A DNA stretch of 19,868 bases, from positions 1-19,868 of the forward strand of contig JBGSKY010000055.1 of NCBI GenBank assembly GCA_041740995.1, written 5' to 3'. The notes under the pieces are model-generated. The model had not been told where the DNA came from and did not search any database. It worked only from the letters and a program-made list of their open reading frames with translations. The position numbers were made by a program, and so were the translations under genes. Shown one piece after another: positions 7,410 to 15,473 of the stretch (position 1 is the first letter of the stretch; every line of letters starts with the position of its first letter). Source of the stretch: JBGSKY01 sp041740995 (lineage in GTDB: Bacteria > Planctomycetota > Planctomycetia > Pirellulales > Pirellulaceae).

Positions 7410-8093
7410 ATGTTGAAGATTACAAATCTGGTTAAGAATTATCGTGATCCGGATGGTAACATCAACCAAATTCTTGGCATAAAGTCTTTTGAAATTGCGG
7501 CCGGCCAACAACGCGTTATTCGCGGACCAAGCGGCGGCGGTAAGACGACGTTGCTCAATTTGATCGCTGGGATTTTGACCCCAGATCGCGGCGAAATCCA
7601 GTTTGATGGAGTGGATATTTGCAAGCTGAGTGAAGGCGGAAGGGATAAATTTCGATCGGCAAAGATCGGCTATGTGTTTCAGACTTTCAACTTGCTAGCC
7701 GGTTTTACCGCTCTCGAAAATGTTCGGTTGGCGATGTCGTTTGGCAAACGAAAGCATGATTTAGCGAGGGCCGTCTCTTTGCTTCAGCGAGTCGGCTTGG
7801 GAGACCGGATGCATCATCGGCCAAGTCAGCTTTCAGTGGGTCAGCAGCAGCGCGTCGCGGCGGCCCGCGGTTTGGCGAACAAACCAAGACTGTTACTGGC
7901 CGATGAACCAACCGCCAATGTGGATCCTGCAAATCAAGCCATCATCATTGACCTAATCAAATCGGTCTGTCGAGATGAACAAGTTGCTTTATTGCTGGTG
8001 ACGCATTCCGATGAAGTCACGGCTCAGTTCAGCGACGTCATTCAGTTCAATGAGCTTAACTCGGTTTTGCCTTTCAATTCGTCAAAAGTTTAG
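7410..8093 (+). CDS. ABC transporter ATP-binding protein, LolD/MacB class
   Basis: The 227-aa nucleotide-binding subunit carries a complete set of ABC motifs: Walker A GPSGGGKT (39-46), Q-loop Q91, signature LSVGQQQ (141-147), Walker B LLLADEP with catalytic E166, and H-loop H199 in VTHSD. The FQTFNLLAGFTALENV stretch is typical of the LolD/MacB/FtsE clade, whose members drive mechanotransmission rather than classical import. The substrate could be a lipoprotein, peptide or other envelope molecule and cannot be decided. It is followed after only two bases by the FtsX-like permease at 8096, so the two are certainly an operon and probably one transporter. No clear Shine-Dalgarno precedes the ATG at 7410. 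Confidence 0.95.
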   Translation: MLKITNLVKNYRDPDGNINQILGIKSFEIAAGQQRVIRGPSGGGKTTLLNLIAGILTPDRGEIQFDGVDICKLSEGGRDKFRSAKIGYVFQTFNLLAGFTALENVRLAMSFGKRKHDLARAVSLLQRVGLGDRMHHRPSQLSVGQQQRVAAARGLANKPRLLLADEPTANVDPANQAIIIDLIKSVCRDEQVALLLVTHSDEVTAQFSDVIQFNELNSVLPFNSSKV

Positions 8094-8095
8094 CC

Positions 8096-9478
8096 ATGAA
8101 TCTATTTCAAATTGCTTGGCGAAACCTTCGCTATCGCTCCTTAGCCAGCGCACTGACCATTCTTTCGATGGCTCTGGGAGTCGCGTTGTGCGTGATCGTG
8201 CTCGGCATCTCCGGCGTCATCAATCGTTCGCTCGAACGCAACAGCAACGTCGGATACAACCTAATTGTCGGATCCAAGGGCAGTGCAACGCAGTTAGTTT
8301 TCAATACGGTTTTTTACTTATCACAGCCGGTCGAAAACCTCCCTTATTCGTATTACATGGAATTCCTGAACAAGTCACAAAGGAACGCTTTACACGAAAA
8401 AATTTCTGGTCAAGCAAACGAGGACGAGCCAAATGGTCGGTATTCGTTTCTCGTTGGCGACGGATTTGCGATTCCTGTTTGCTTGGGCGATTACATTGGT
8501 GAACATCGTTTGGTTGCCACGACGCCACAGTTCTTTAACGACTTAAAGTATGGCGACGCTGGAGATGAAGCGTACACCTTTAAAGCAGGTCGTAACTTCG
8601 AAGATTTTTCGGAGCAATACGGTTTCTTCGAAGCCGTTGTCGGTTCACAAGTCGCTGCCAATATGAATCTAAAGCTTGGCGACGAGATCTTTGCCTCGCA
8701 TGGCCCCGGGAACCTAGTGCATGAAGACGCTTTTACGATCGTCGGGATTCTTGCTCCCACTGGAACACCAAACGACCGAGCAGCTTTTGCTAATATTGAA
8801 GGCTTCTTCTTGCTGGAAGGCCACACTGCACCCAAACGCGATGACACAGGGATTGAGCTCGACAAAGGCTTGCCGCTCATCGAAACAAAAAATGGTGAGA
8901 AGACAAGTTCGAACCTTCTGACCGAACGACTCCCGATCGAGCGACGTGAGGTCACGGGGATTTTGGTTCGACATGGATTGATCGGTGCGGGGCTAATTCG
9001 AGCAGTTAACAAGTCGAAATTTGCTCAGGCCGTTTCGCCAATTTATGAAATCACACAACTGCTTGAGTATTTCGTTCGTCCGGTCCAAGCGGTTTTGTTA
9101 TTGATGACGTTGATGGTCTGCCTCGTCAGCGCGGTCAGTATTCTGGTCAGCATTTACAACAGTATGAACGAACGGACTCGAGATATCGCGGTCATGCGTG
9201 CCTTGGGCGCGTCGCGGGATCAAGTGATGCTGATCATCTTCAGTGAGTCGCTGCTGATTACATTGATCGGCGCGTGTAGCGGAGTTGTGGCTGGCAAAAT
9301 TTTCACCTATTGCCTCAGTCCTATCGTCGAGCAACGAACCGGCATCAAGATTCCGTTGCTTGCCTTCAACATGCCGTACGAACCAATCGTGATTGGCGGC
9401 TTGGTGTTGGTTGGAACTCTCGCTGGCCTGATTCCAGCCTTGCTGGCTTATCGAACCAACGTTGCCCGGAATTTATAA
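8096..9478 (+). CDS. ABC transporter permease, FtsX/MacB-like
   Basis: The 460-aa permease has the MacB topology: one N-terminal membrane helix (about 17-42), a large periplasmic domain (about 43-330), then three helices (about 332-354, 378-402 and 430-452). The FtsX signature NERTRDIAVMRALGAS (358-373) between helices two and three is the coupling segment touching the ATPase. The periplasmic part includes VATTPQFFNDL and FTIVGILAPTGTPNDRA, a form seen in many MacB-like permeases. No adaptor (MacA-like) gene is adjacent, so it may work without one or with a distant partner. Its stop codon TAA lies only 12 bases from the stop of the convergent kinase gene. Confidence 0.93.
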   Translation: MNLFQIAWRNLRYRSLASALTILSMALGVALCVIVLGISGVINRSLERNSNVGYNLIVGSKGSATQLVFNTVFYLSQPVENLPYSYYMEFLNKSQRNALHEKISGQANEDEPNGRYSFLVGDGFAIPVCLGDYIGEHRLVATTPQFFNDLKYGDAGDEAYTFKAGRNFEDFSEQYGFFEAVVGSQVAANMNLKLGDEIFASHGPGNLVHEDAFTIVGILAPTGTPNDRAAFANIEGFFLLEGHTAPKRDDTGIELDKGLPLIETKNGEKTSSNLLTERLPIERREVTGILVRHGLIGAGLIRAVNKSKFAQAVSPIYEITQLLEYFVRPVQAVLLLMTLMVCLVSAVSILVSIYNSMNERTRDIAVMRALGASRDQVMLIIFSESLLITLIGACSGVVAGKIFTYCLSPIVEQRTGIKIPLLAFNMPYEPIVIGGLVLVGTLAGLIPALLAYRTNVARNL

Positions 9479-9493
9479 CTCGCATGTGAGTTA
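9476..9493. other. Palindrome spanning both stop codons of convergent genes
   Basis: TAACTC (9476-9481) and GAGTTA (9488-9493) are a perfect 6-bp inverted repeat around GCATGT. Each arm contains the TAA stop of one of the two convergent genes. It could act as a small bidirectional hairpin, but it has no U tract on either side, so termination here is unproven. Confidence 0.4.
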
Positions 9494-11935
9494 CGAGGTC
9501 GGCGCGTTGCGTCGACCAGTTCGAGTGGCACGATTTTTGGCAATCGTTTGCATCTGCTCATCGCCATATACTTTTTCAGATCCACCGTAGCCGTACGAAC
9601 GGTTGCCATAAGAGTAGCCAGCGACGCCGGACGTCTCATATCGATAGCCACCGTAGCCGTAGTTGTTTTTCGCTCCAACGCCGTTGATAACAACCCCGAC
9701 AATATTTGCATTAACCGAGTCCAAGATGTTCTTTGCTTGTTCAGCAATCGGGCGGCTATTTCGTCGCAGACGCATGGTCAGAATCACTGCGTCGACAAAA
9801 GGAGCAACGTTGGCCGGGTCGCTGACTGAAAGCATGGGCGGTGTATCAATGACAACAAAATCAAATTTATTTCGCAGTTCACCGATGAGCGCTTGGAACT
9901 CAGGCAAGACCAGTAGCTCCGATGGATTTGCAACGCGAGGACCACTAGTCATGATCGACAAATTCTCTACTGATGACGCTTGAATGACATCGTCAGCGGC
10001 AACGTCCGAAGTCAAACAGGAGCAAAGACCAGCTTCATCCTTAACGCCAAAGACCTTGGCACCACGCGGTCGTCGCAAGTCACAATCGACGAACAAAACT
10101 TGTCGTCCAGATTGCGCCAACGAAACCGCAACGTTGGCAGCCAGAGTACTCTTACCGTCACCTGGCAGCGGGCTGGTGACTTGTATAACTTTCATCGATC
10201 GACCCATGTCGTTCATTTTCGAAAAGAACAACGCCGTTCGGATACCACGATAACACTCGCTGGTATTGGACTGCGGTTTGTGTAGGGTGACGACCGACGC
10301 GTCAATCAGTTCATCGCGTTGGTCACGACGATCGACTTCAAAAATTGGAATATGGCCAAGTACCGGCATGCTCAATGAGCGAAGTATTTCTTCTGGTGAA
10401 CGGTAGGAGCGATCGGCCATTTCAAGCAAGTAGGCTAAGCCCGAAAATAACGCCAAGCCGAAGATGCCACCGATGCCAAGATACTTAAACAAGCTCGGCC
10501 CGGTCTGAACCCCAATTTTTGGAAAGTTCTGAACGATCATTTTCTTACGATTGTAGTCGGCGCCAATCTGCAAGCTCTGAAGTGCCTGTTTCAGATCAGT
10601 CGATGTCTCTTCCATCAAATCTTTTTCGCCTTTAAGCATCTCAATCATGGCCAAGCCACCGGAAAGCTCCCGGCTTTTTTGCTGCTCTTCGGAGACCATT
10701 TTTTCCAAGCTTGTTTTTTCCGAAATCAGCGCTTGCCGCTGTTCTTGGATAGAAGCGACCGCCCTCGAAAGTCTTTCTTCCGGAGTTGCAGATGTAACGC
10801 TGCGGCGGTCAAGTTCTTCTAAGATGCTTTCAATGCGTTGTCGATCGGCTGTGCGTTGTTCTTCAAGCCCGCGTTCAAGGGTTGAAATTTGACTGTCCAA
10901 ATTCACGACTTGCGGATTTTTTTGTCCGAGTTGCTTTGTTAGCCGATCCCGTTCGAGAAGGGCCATCGTGAGACGTTCTTGCATTCGCCCAGCTTCGCTA
11001 CTCTCGCCGTTAATCGAATTCATCCGCTGAATGATTTCCAACGATGTTTCAACCCGCTCTCGATCAAACTGACCAAGTCGTTCACGTTCAAGCAAATCAA
11101 GCATTGCTTCAGGTGGACGGCCTGCTTTACCGGCGTTTGCAATTTGCTGCATCATTGAATCAATACGCTCAAGTTCAATTTTGATCTCAGTCACGCGACG
11201 GCTAAAATTTTCCGCACTTTCGGCAAACGGATCTTTGATGACTTCGCCAACCACCAAAACCGGCATCTGTTTGCGAGCTTGAACGTATTGCTCGCTGAGC
11301 TTTTTATACCGTTCGGAAAACTCGTCTTTGTACTCGGCTAAACGATCAAAGACTTCACTGCCACGATCGCTGTATGCATCGTTGAGATATTGCTGGTAAC
11401 CATTCAAAATGGCTTGTACGACTTCGGTCGCAAGCTCTTTGTCTTCGCAGGTGAACCGAATATCAATCAAGTCCGTGCGTGCCTCGCGGGTGCCGGGCGC
11501 GACAAACAATTTGTCTTCATCGACAATCCATCTAAAGATTTCTTCTTGGGACATTCCGGTGAACATGCGGTGCTGGTCAAGCTTGCCGGCACGAATTGCA
11601 TTTTCGATCACTCGACCGCCACGCATGATTCGAATTTCGTCCTGTTTGGTTTCAAGGATTGATTCGCCAAGATCGAGTTTGCCGGTCTTCAAGTTCTGCT
11701 GTGACGGCGACAGAATTTGGACAAGCGATGTCGATGTGTACTGGGGTGGCATTTGTATCATTACCAAATAGCCGACAGCCAAACCGATAAGCAAACCTAA
11801 GGCGATAAGGCCTTTCCATCGCCAAAGCATTTTGATCGCATCAAAACCATCGCTTGAAGTAGGTTGCGTGGAATTAATTCCAGCCGTCCGTGCGACCTGA
11901 GGAGCATTATTCATTATTTCGCGTTCAGCATTCAT
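9491..11935 (-). CDS. Exopolysaccharide co-polymerase and tyrosine autokinase (Wzc-like BY-kinase)
   Basis: This 814-aa inner-membrane protein controls polysaccharide chain length and export. Order of parts: a membrane helix (about 42-61) opening a Wzz-like periplasmic domain, a long coiled coil (about 195-460), a second helix (about 484-504), then a cytosolic bacterial tyrosine kinase. Kinase motifs are complete: the ExxRxxR oligomerisation motif at E560-R563-R566, Walker A SPLPGDGKST (588-597), Walker A' with D617-x-D619-x-R621, and Walker B FVVIDTPP (693-700). The tail holds nine tyrosines between 759 and 790, the expected autophosphorylation cluster. Single-chain architecture resembles proteobacterial Wzc rather than split CapA/CapB. 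It is downstream of the O-antigen ligase-like gene on the same strand across 231 bases. Start is ATG 11935, with M8 as an alternative; no Shine-Dalgarno is evident. Confidence 0.95.
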   Translation of the reverse strand: MNAEREIMNNAPQVARTAGINSTQPTSSDGFDAIKMLWRWKGLIALGLLIGLAVGYLVMIQMPPQYTSTSLVQILSPSQQNLKTGKLDLGESILETKQDEIRIMRGGRVIENAIRAGKLDQHRMFTGMSQEEIFRWIVDEDKLFVAPGTREARTDLIDIRFTCEDKELATEVVQAILNGYQQYLNDAYSDRGSEVFDRLAEYKDEFSERYKKLSEQYVQARKQMPVLVVGEVIKDPFAESAENFSRRVTEIKIELERIDSMMQQIANAGKAGRPPEAMLDLLERERLGQFDRERVETSLEIIQRMNSINGESSEAGRMQERLTMALLERDRLTKQLGQKNPQVVNLDSQISTLERGLEEQRTADRQRIESILEELDRRSVTSATPEERLSRAVASIQEQRQALISEKTSLEKMVSEEQQKSRELSGGLAMIEMLKGEKDLMEETSTDLKQALQSLQIGADYNRKKMIVQNFPKIGVQTGPSLFKYLGIGGIFGLALFSGLAYLLEMADRSYRSPEEILRSLSMPVLGHIPIFEVDRRDQRDELIDASVVTLHKPQSNTSECYRGIRTALFFSKMNDMGRSMKVIQVTSPLPGDGKSTLAANVAVSLAQSGRQVLFVDCDLRRPRGAKVFGVKDEAGLCSCLTSDVAADDVIQASSVENLSIMTSGPRVANPSELLVLPEFQALIGELRNKFDFVVIDTPPMLSVSDPANVAPFVDAVILTMRLRRNSRPIAEQAKNILDSVNANIVGVVINGVGAKNNYGYGGYRYETSGVAGYSYGNRSYGYGGSEKVYGDEQMQTIAKNRATRTGRRNAPTS

Positions 11936-12166
11936 AGCAGAGAGCTTTTGTGCGATCGAAGTGCAAGCGATCAGTTAGAAAATTCAAGCCAGACAAGTAG
12001 ACATTCCAGCACTATCTTATCTTTTCAATACGCTTTTGTCCCTAGCTGAATTTCAGCCAGACGCACGAACAGCAAAGTTCATGTGAAATTGGCAATTTGT
12101 GTCGATTATTCCAGCTTTGTCTGCTTCTGATCTCTTTCCAGATCCTAGCGTCATCTTGACGCAAAT
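11936..12166 (-). other. Gap between the two minus-strand EPS genes, with a 13-base inverted repeat
   Basis: These 231 bases separate the stop of the ligase-like gene from the start of the kinase gene. GCTGA-ATT-TCAGC at 12045-12057 is a perfect short inverted repeat that could be an operator half-site pair or chance. I see no convincing gene, terminator or promoter, so cotranscription of the two genes is possible but not shown. Confidence 0.35.
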
Positions 12167-15121
12167 TCATTTCGTCACCGAAGAGGCTGCAGATTTCGCT
12201 TTCTCAATCCGTTTTTGCAGTTCTTGAACTACCGCTTCACTGCTGGCTTGATACAGCAAGACCGTCAATTGCTCTTCGGCCGCCGTAATGTTTCCCATCT
12301 CCAATGCGGCATTGGCTAAGTCTAGCCGTAGCCGCCACATCCCCGGATTTCGACGTATCGCCTCAGCCGAATGTTCCGCAACGGCTTCAAAATCCTTTCG
12401 GTCGGCGGCGATCTTGGCCAAGTAAATTGACCTTTCAGAGTCACTGCGAGGAAGACCAATGGCAAGTTTCTCCGCACGCATCAATGCTTCTGCATGCGAA
12501 ATTGGATATTCGTTGCGCGGAAAATAGGAAGCTACACGGAGCAGATGTGGCACATCGTCCAAAAAGAGGTCCATTGGTATCTCGCCATCCTGATACGATT
12601 GTTTGAGCAATTGCGAGATCGCATTGTCGTAACCAATCGATCCTTGTAAAGCGTTTCGATAGAGCGAGAGCGCTTCTTCGTCTCGTCCGCTCGATTTTTC
12701 AATCGTCGCAACCCGAATCAGGAAACTTGGACGATGTAAAGCGATTCGATTCAGTCGCCGCGCAAAATTTTCTTTTTCTGCCGACTTCAGATCGTAGTCC
12801 AGCATGAAGAGTCCAAAATTAACGCGCCAATCCAAAGGACTTTGCAGCAGTGCTTTGACTAGAAGTTCGTCTGACTTTTCCCAACGACGCATTTGCGCGT
12901 CGCTTTGAAAAAACTGCTCAACCGCTTTTCGGTCGGCCGCGATCGGCAAAAGTGCAACATGGGTGATCGTTGGTGATGCTAGATCAGTCGCTTTTTTGGT
13001 CGTTAAATTTAAAGCTTTCTCAAGATCAATTGTTCGTTGCCATTGGTATTCGTTGAGAACCGAAAATCCGAGTATTCTCAAAGCGTCCGGACAGGTGTCA
13101 ATGCGATCTTTGTTTTCGCCCCAAATGCCAGCCAGAATCACACTGGGCGAACTTGCTCGCTGTTGGGACTGTAGTTTCTGTTGCCGCGAATTCCAGAACC
13201 GCATGCGATCGGCGCGTCCCATCGAATCGAGTGCCGAGATCGAGTAGAGTTGAAAGAGGCTAAATATTGCGGCTGTAAGGGCAATTAAAACCAACTGTTC
13301 GATTCGCCCCAAAGATCGTCTCGACGGCTTCGGTTCCGCTTTGGCATTTGATTTCGAAGCGTCAAGTCCTCTACTAACATCCGTCAGCCGTCGTCGCGAG
13401 GAAGTCCGTTGTGTGCCACCGAACGAACCATTCGATTTTTCGCCCCGGCAGTCTCCATAGATTGAACCCAATAAGACTGCCGCGGTCACAAAACAGGCTG
13501 GAATGATTAGTGAAAAGTCAAAAAAGCTGTGTAGGCCAGCGGTGATTAAAAGCGACAGCGCGACCAGTTTCGCGGGGCTGTTGCGTTTCGCGTTTTCACC
13601 GCGTTTATCCGAGGAACGTTTTGGCCACAAGATATATAAAAAGGTGCCAATCAAAGCAACAATGGCAAACATCCCAACCCATCCGGCGCAAACCATTGCT
13701 TCCCAGTAAATGCTCTCCGCGTTATAGAACCAAACATTAATCGCTTGGTTTTGGAATGGCAGATACGCATTGTGAAATGTCCCAAGCCCACTTCCTGTCG
13801 ACGCAAAAAACCAACTAGCATGGTACGACAAACTCCAAATCAGTTTTCGGCCTTGTTCGAAGTCTTCATCCCAGACCGACTTGTTGAGCCGCTCTCGAAT
13901 TCGATCGTCCAGCTCGAACGAGAAAAGAAATGAAGCGCCAATGGCCAACACAATCGCAGCGATGACCAGCTTGCCGACGCTCGGCCCGTTGCCTGCGGAA
14001 TAAGCGAAGACCGCCAACAGTGCAACAACCGCAGAAATAGTTGCGCCACGAGAAGCGGTCGCAAAAACTGAAGCAATCAAAATCGCATTGGCGACGATTG
14101 CGGCAATTTGCAACGTCGTAAGTTGCCCCAATGACATCTCGATTTTCGTCAGTAAAGTTTCCCACCGACTGGACGCCATCGACTGATAACGGCTATCGCG
14201 TCTTTGTCCTGGAAAGATGAATGCCGAGCTGGTCAATCCAAAAGAGGCCGACAAGCAGATATTAAGGAACAAGCCACCTGCGTTTCGTGAAACGAATGGA
14301 CCGAAAGAAGAACCTTTCGATAAACCTAGCATGTTGGTGGAATTAAATGCAACGACATGCGCAATACCAAACAATGCCAGAAGCACGCCAAGCAAAGTTA
14401 GGGACAAGAACAACCAGAGCTGACCTCGGCGTCCGGCAAAGAATACGCGTCCGAACCAAATCAATGCCCCAACAATCGCCATCATGCCTACGGCTGCTTT
14501 GGTATGAAGCGGTTCGATACTCCAAGTCAATCGATGACCGTCCGCCCAAGCGGGAAGAAAGTTTTTTCCAGCTTCCGATTCGCCGGCAAGTTTCTGATCA
14601 ATGCCCAACGCTTCACTTACTGACGGAACGGACTGACCCAGGAATAGCCGCTGAATTCGAATGCTGTTCGGACCGCTATCACCGCCCTGCAAATCGTACA
14701 ACGGGACACTTTGCAACACTCCCCAAAACGCGAGGGCGAAGAAAATCAGGCTCGGCCAAGGCGGCAATACACTGGACGACTCTTCCTCCAAATTTTTCTC
14801 AACCTTTGAAAACACTCCGAGCAGAATGGCCGAAATGGCTGCTATTGAAACGACTAACATCGCAAGAGCTAACACATATTGCGACGTCCAATCAACCGCC
14901 GCGTAGTACCAAGGCACGGCAGCCATGACGGCTAGCAAAAGGATCCGAACGATCAAGATTCTAACTGGCGGCCACAAATTGGCTTCAGGGTTTTCTAAAC
15001 CTAGAGCCCGCCGCGACTTCCAGTTGCTCTTGTACTCGATGCCTGATTTCATATGAAATTTGTTGGTCGCGGGTGAATTAGCGGCTTTTCTGGAGTCTTG
15101 TTGACGCTTGTTATTTTTCAA
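12167..15121 (-). CDS. O-antigen ligase/polymerase-like membrane protein with a helical-repeat C-terminal half
   Basis: The 984-aa protein has about 12 hydrophobic segments between residues 55 and 625, with the Wzy_C/O-antigen ligase pattern: ATASRGATISAVVALLAVF (354-372), GSGLGTFHNAYLP (443-455) before AESIYWEAMVCAGWVGMF (468-485), and HSFFDFSLIIPA (531-542). Such proteins polymerise or transfer lipid-linked glycans at the periplasmic face. After a basic, serine-rich linker (about 560-605) and one last helix, the C-terminal 350 residues are soluble and TPR-like, with clear helical pairs near 809-826 (SSGRDEEALSLYRNALQG) and 903-925. Location next to Wzc- and Wza-like genes points to exopolysaccharide polymerisation. 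The start is TTG at 15121, or ATG at 15052; neither has a Shine-Dalgarno. It cannot be decided whether it is a polymerase or a ligase. Confidence 0.85.
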   Translation of the reverse strand: MKNNKRQQDSRKAANSPATNKFHMKSGIEYKSNWKSRRALGLENPEANLWPPVRILIVRILLLAVMAAVPWYYAAVDWTSQYVLALAMLVVSIAAISAILLGVFSKVEKNLEEESSSVLPPWPSLIFFALAFWGVLQSVPLYDLQGGDSGPNSIRIQRLFLGQSVPSVSEALGIDQKLAGESEAGKNFLPAWADGHRLTWSIEPLHTKAAVGMMAIVGALIWFGRVFFAGRRGQLWLFLSLTLLGVLLALFGIAHVVAFNSTNMLGLSKGSSFGPFVSRNAGGLFLNICLSASFGLTSSAFIFPGQRRDSRYQSMASSRWETLLTKIEMSLGQLTTLQIAAIVANAILIASVFATASRGATISAVVALLAVFAYSAGNGPSVGKLVIAAIVLAIGASFLFSFELDDRIRERLNKSVWDEDFEQGRKLIWSLSYHASWFFASTGSGLGTFHNAYLPFQNQAINVWFYNAESIYWEAMVCAGWVGMFAIVALIGTFLYILWPKRSSDKRGENAKRNSPAKLVALSLLITAGLHSFFDFSLIIPACFVTAAVLLGSIYGDCRGEKSNGSFGGTQRTSSRRRLTDVSRGLDASKSNAKAEPKPSRRSLGRIEQLVLIALTAAIFSLFQLYSISALDSMGRADRMRFWNSRQQKLQSQQRASSPSVILAGIWGENKDRIDTCPDALRILGFSVLNEYQWQRTIDLEKALNLTTKKATDLASPTITHVALLPIAADRKAVEQFFQSDAQMRRWEKSDELLVKALLQSPLDWRVNFGLFMLDYDLKSAEKENFARRLNRIALHRPSFLIRVATIEKSSGRDEEALSLYRNALQGSIGYDNAISQLLKQSYQDGEIPMDLFLDDVPHLLRVASYFPRNEYPISHAEALMRAEKLAIGLPRSDSERSIYLAKIAADRKDFEAVAEHSAEAIRRNPGMWRLRLDLANAALEMGNITAAEEQLTVLLYQASSEAVVQELQKRIEKAKSAASSVTK

Positions 15122-15252
15122 TCGTTTTTCGGCGTGCAGAACTGCCGCCAGCGCTGGCCGCTAGTTTAACCCAAATTCCAAATCGATCGACACAGCATAT
15201 CTATCAAAGACGTCCTAGCCCTAATGAAAACTACGGGCGACAGCTTCTGCTG

Positions 15253-15273
15253 AAACGATCGTTGCAATCGTTT
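15253..15273. promoter_or_regulatory. Inverted repeat, candidate operator or hairpin
   Basis: AAACGAT (15253-15259) and ATCGTTT (15267-15273) are exact 7-base inverted repeats around CGTTGCA. Placement about 200 bases upstream of the lipoprotein and 130 bases upstream of the ligase-like gene fits a shared regulator site. A weak hairpin is the alternative. Confidence 0.35.
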
Positions 15274-15459
15274 TCTCCGATATCAACGAAAGAACCCGAA
15301 TTATCGCTAAATATTGACAGGGTAAGCGGGCGATAACTTCAACACGGCGCGTTTTCGAGTCAATCCGCAATCGGAAACAGTCACGAACGATAAAGCCGTA
15401 ATGAAAGCAATTTTCTTGGCGAGTCTGCTAGGAAAGTGCAAGCGACTGGAACGCTTCTT

Positions 15460-15467
15460 GGGGGGAG
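15460..15467 (+). promoter_or_regulatory. Ribosome binding site of the cysteine-rich lipoprotein gene
   Basis: A purine run GGGGGGAG ends six bases before the ATG at 15474 and supports that start. Confidence 0.5.
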
Positions 15468-15473
15468 CCGCGA

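Larger units (their letters stand above)
15122..15473. promoter_or_regulatory. Divergent regulatory region of the exopolysaccharide locus
   Basis: This 352-base gap separates the minus-strand ligase/kinase pair from the plus-strand lipoprotein/export pair and must hold promoters for both. It contains three structured sites: a perfect 12-base palindrome GCCAGCGCTGGC (15147-15158) close to the ligase start, an inverted repeat AAACGAT-N7-ATCGTTT (15253-15273), and a consensus TTGACA (15314-15319) on the plus strand that lacks a good -10 at standard spacing. No convincing small gene was found. Which site is an operator cannot be told from sequence. Confidence 0.5.

Noticed and set aside
8491..9012. 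Open frame of about 170 codons antisense to the FtsX-like permease
   Set aside because: It mirrors the codon pattern of the permease on the other strand and its product shows no domain or plausible start signal.
11936..12166. Sigma54-type promoter upstream of the kinase gene
   Set aside because: TGGC occurrences near 11985 and 12090 lack the matching GC element at the required spacing.
14347..14928. Long open frame (about 190 codons) on the plus strand, antisense to the O-antigen ligase-like gene
   Set aside because: Its translation is basic, low in hydrophobic-core patterning and matches no family, while the opposite strand encodes a clear membrane protein with conserved motifs.
15314..15342. 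Promoter built on the perfect TTGACA at 15314-15319
   Set aside because: No acceptable -10 hexamer lies at 16-18 bases spacing, so I only mention the hexamer within the regulatory region and do not call a promoter.
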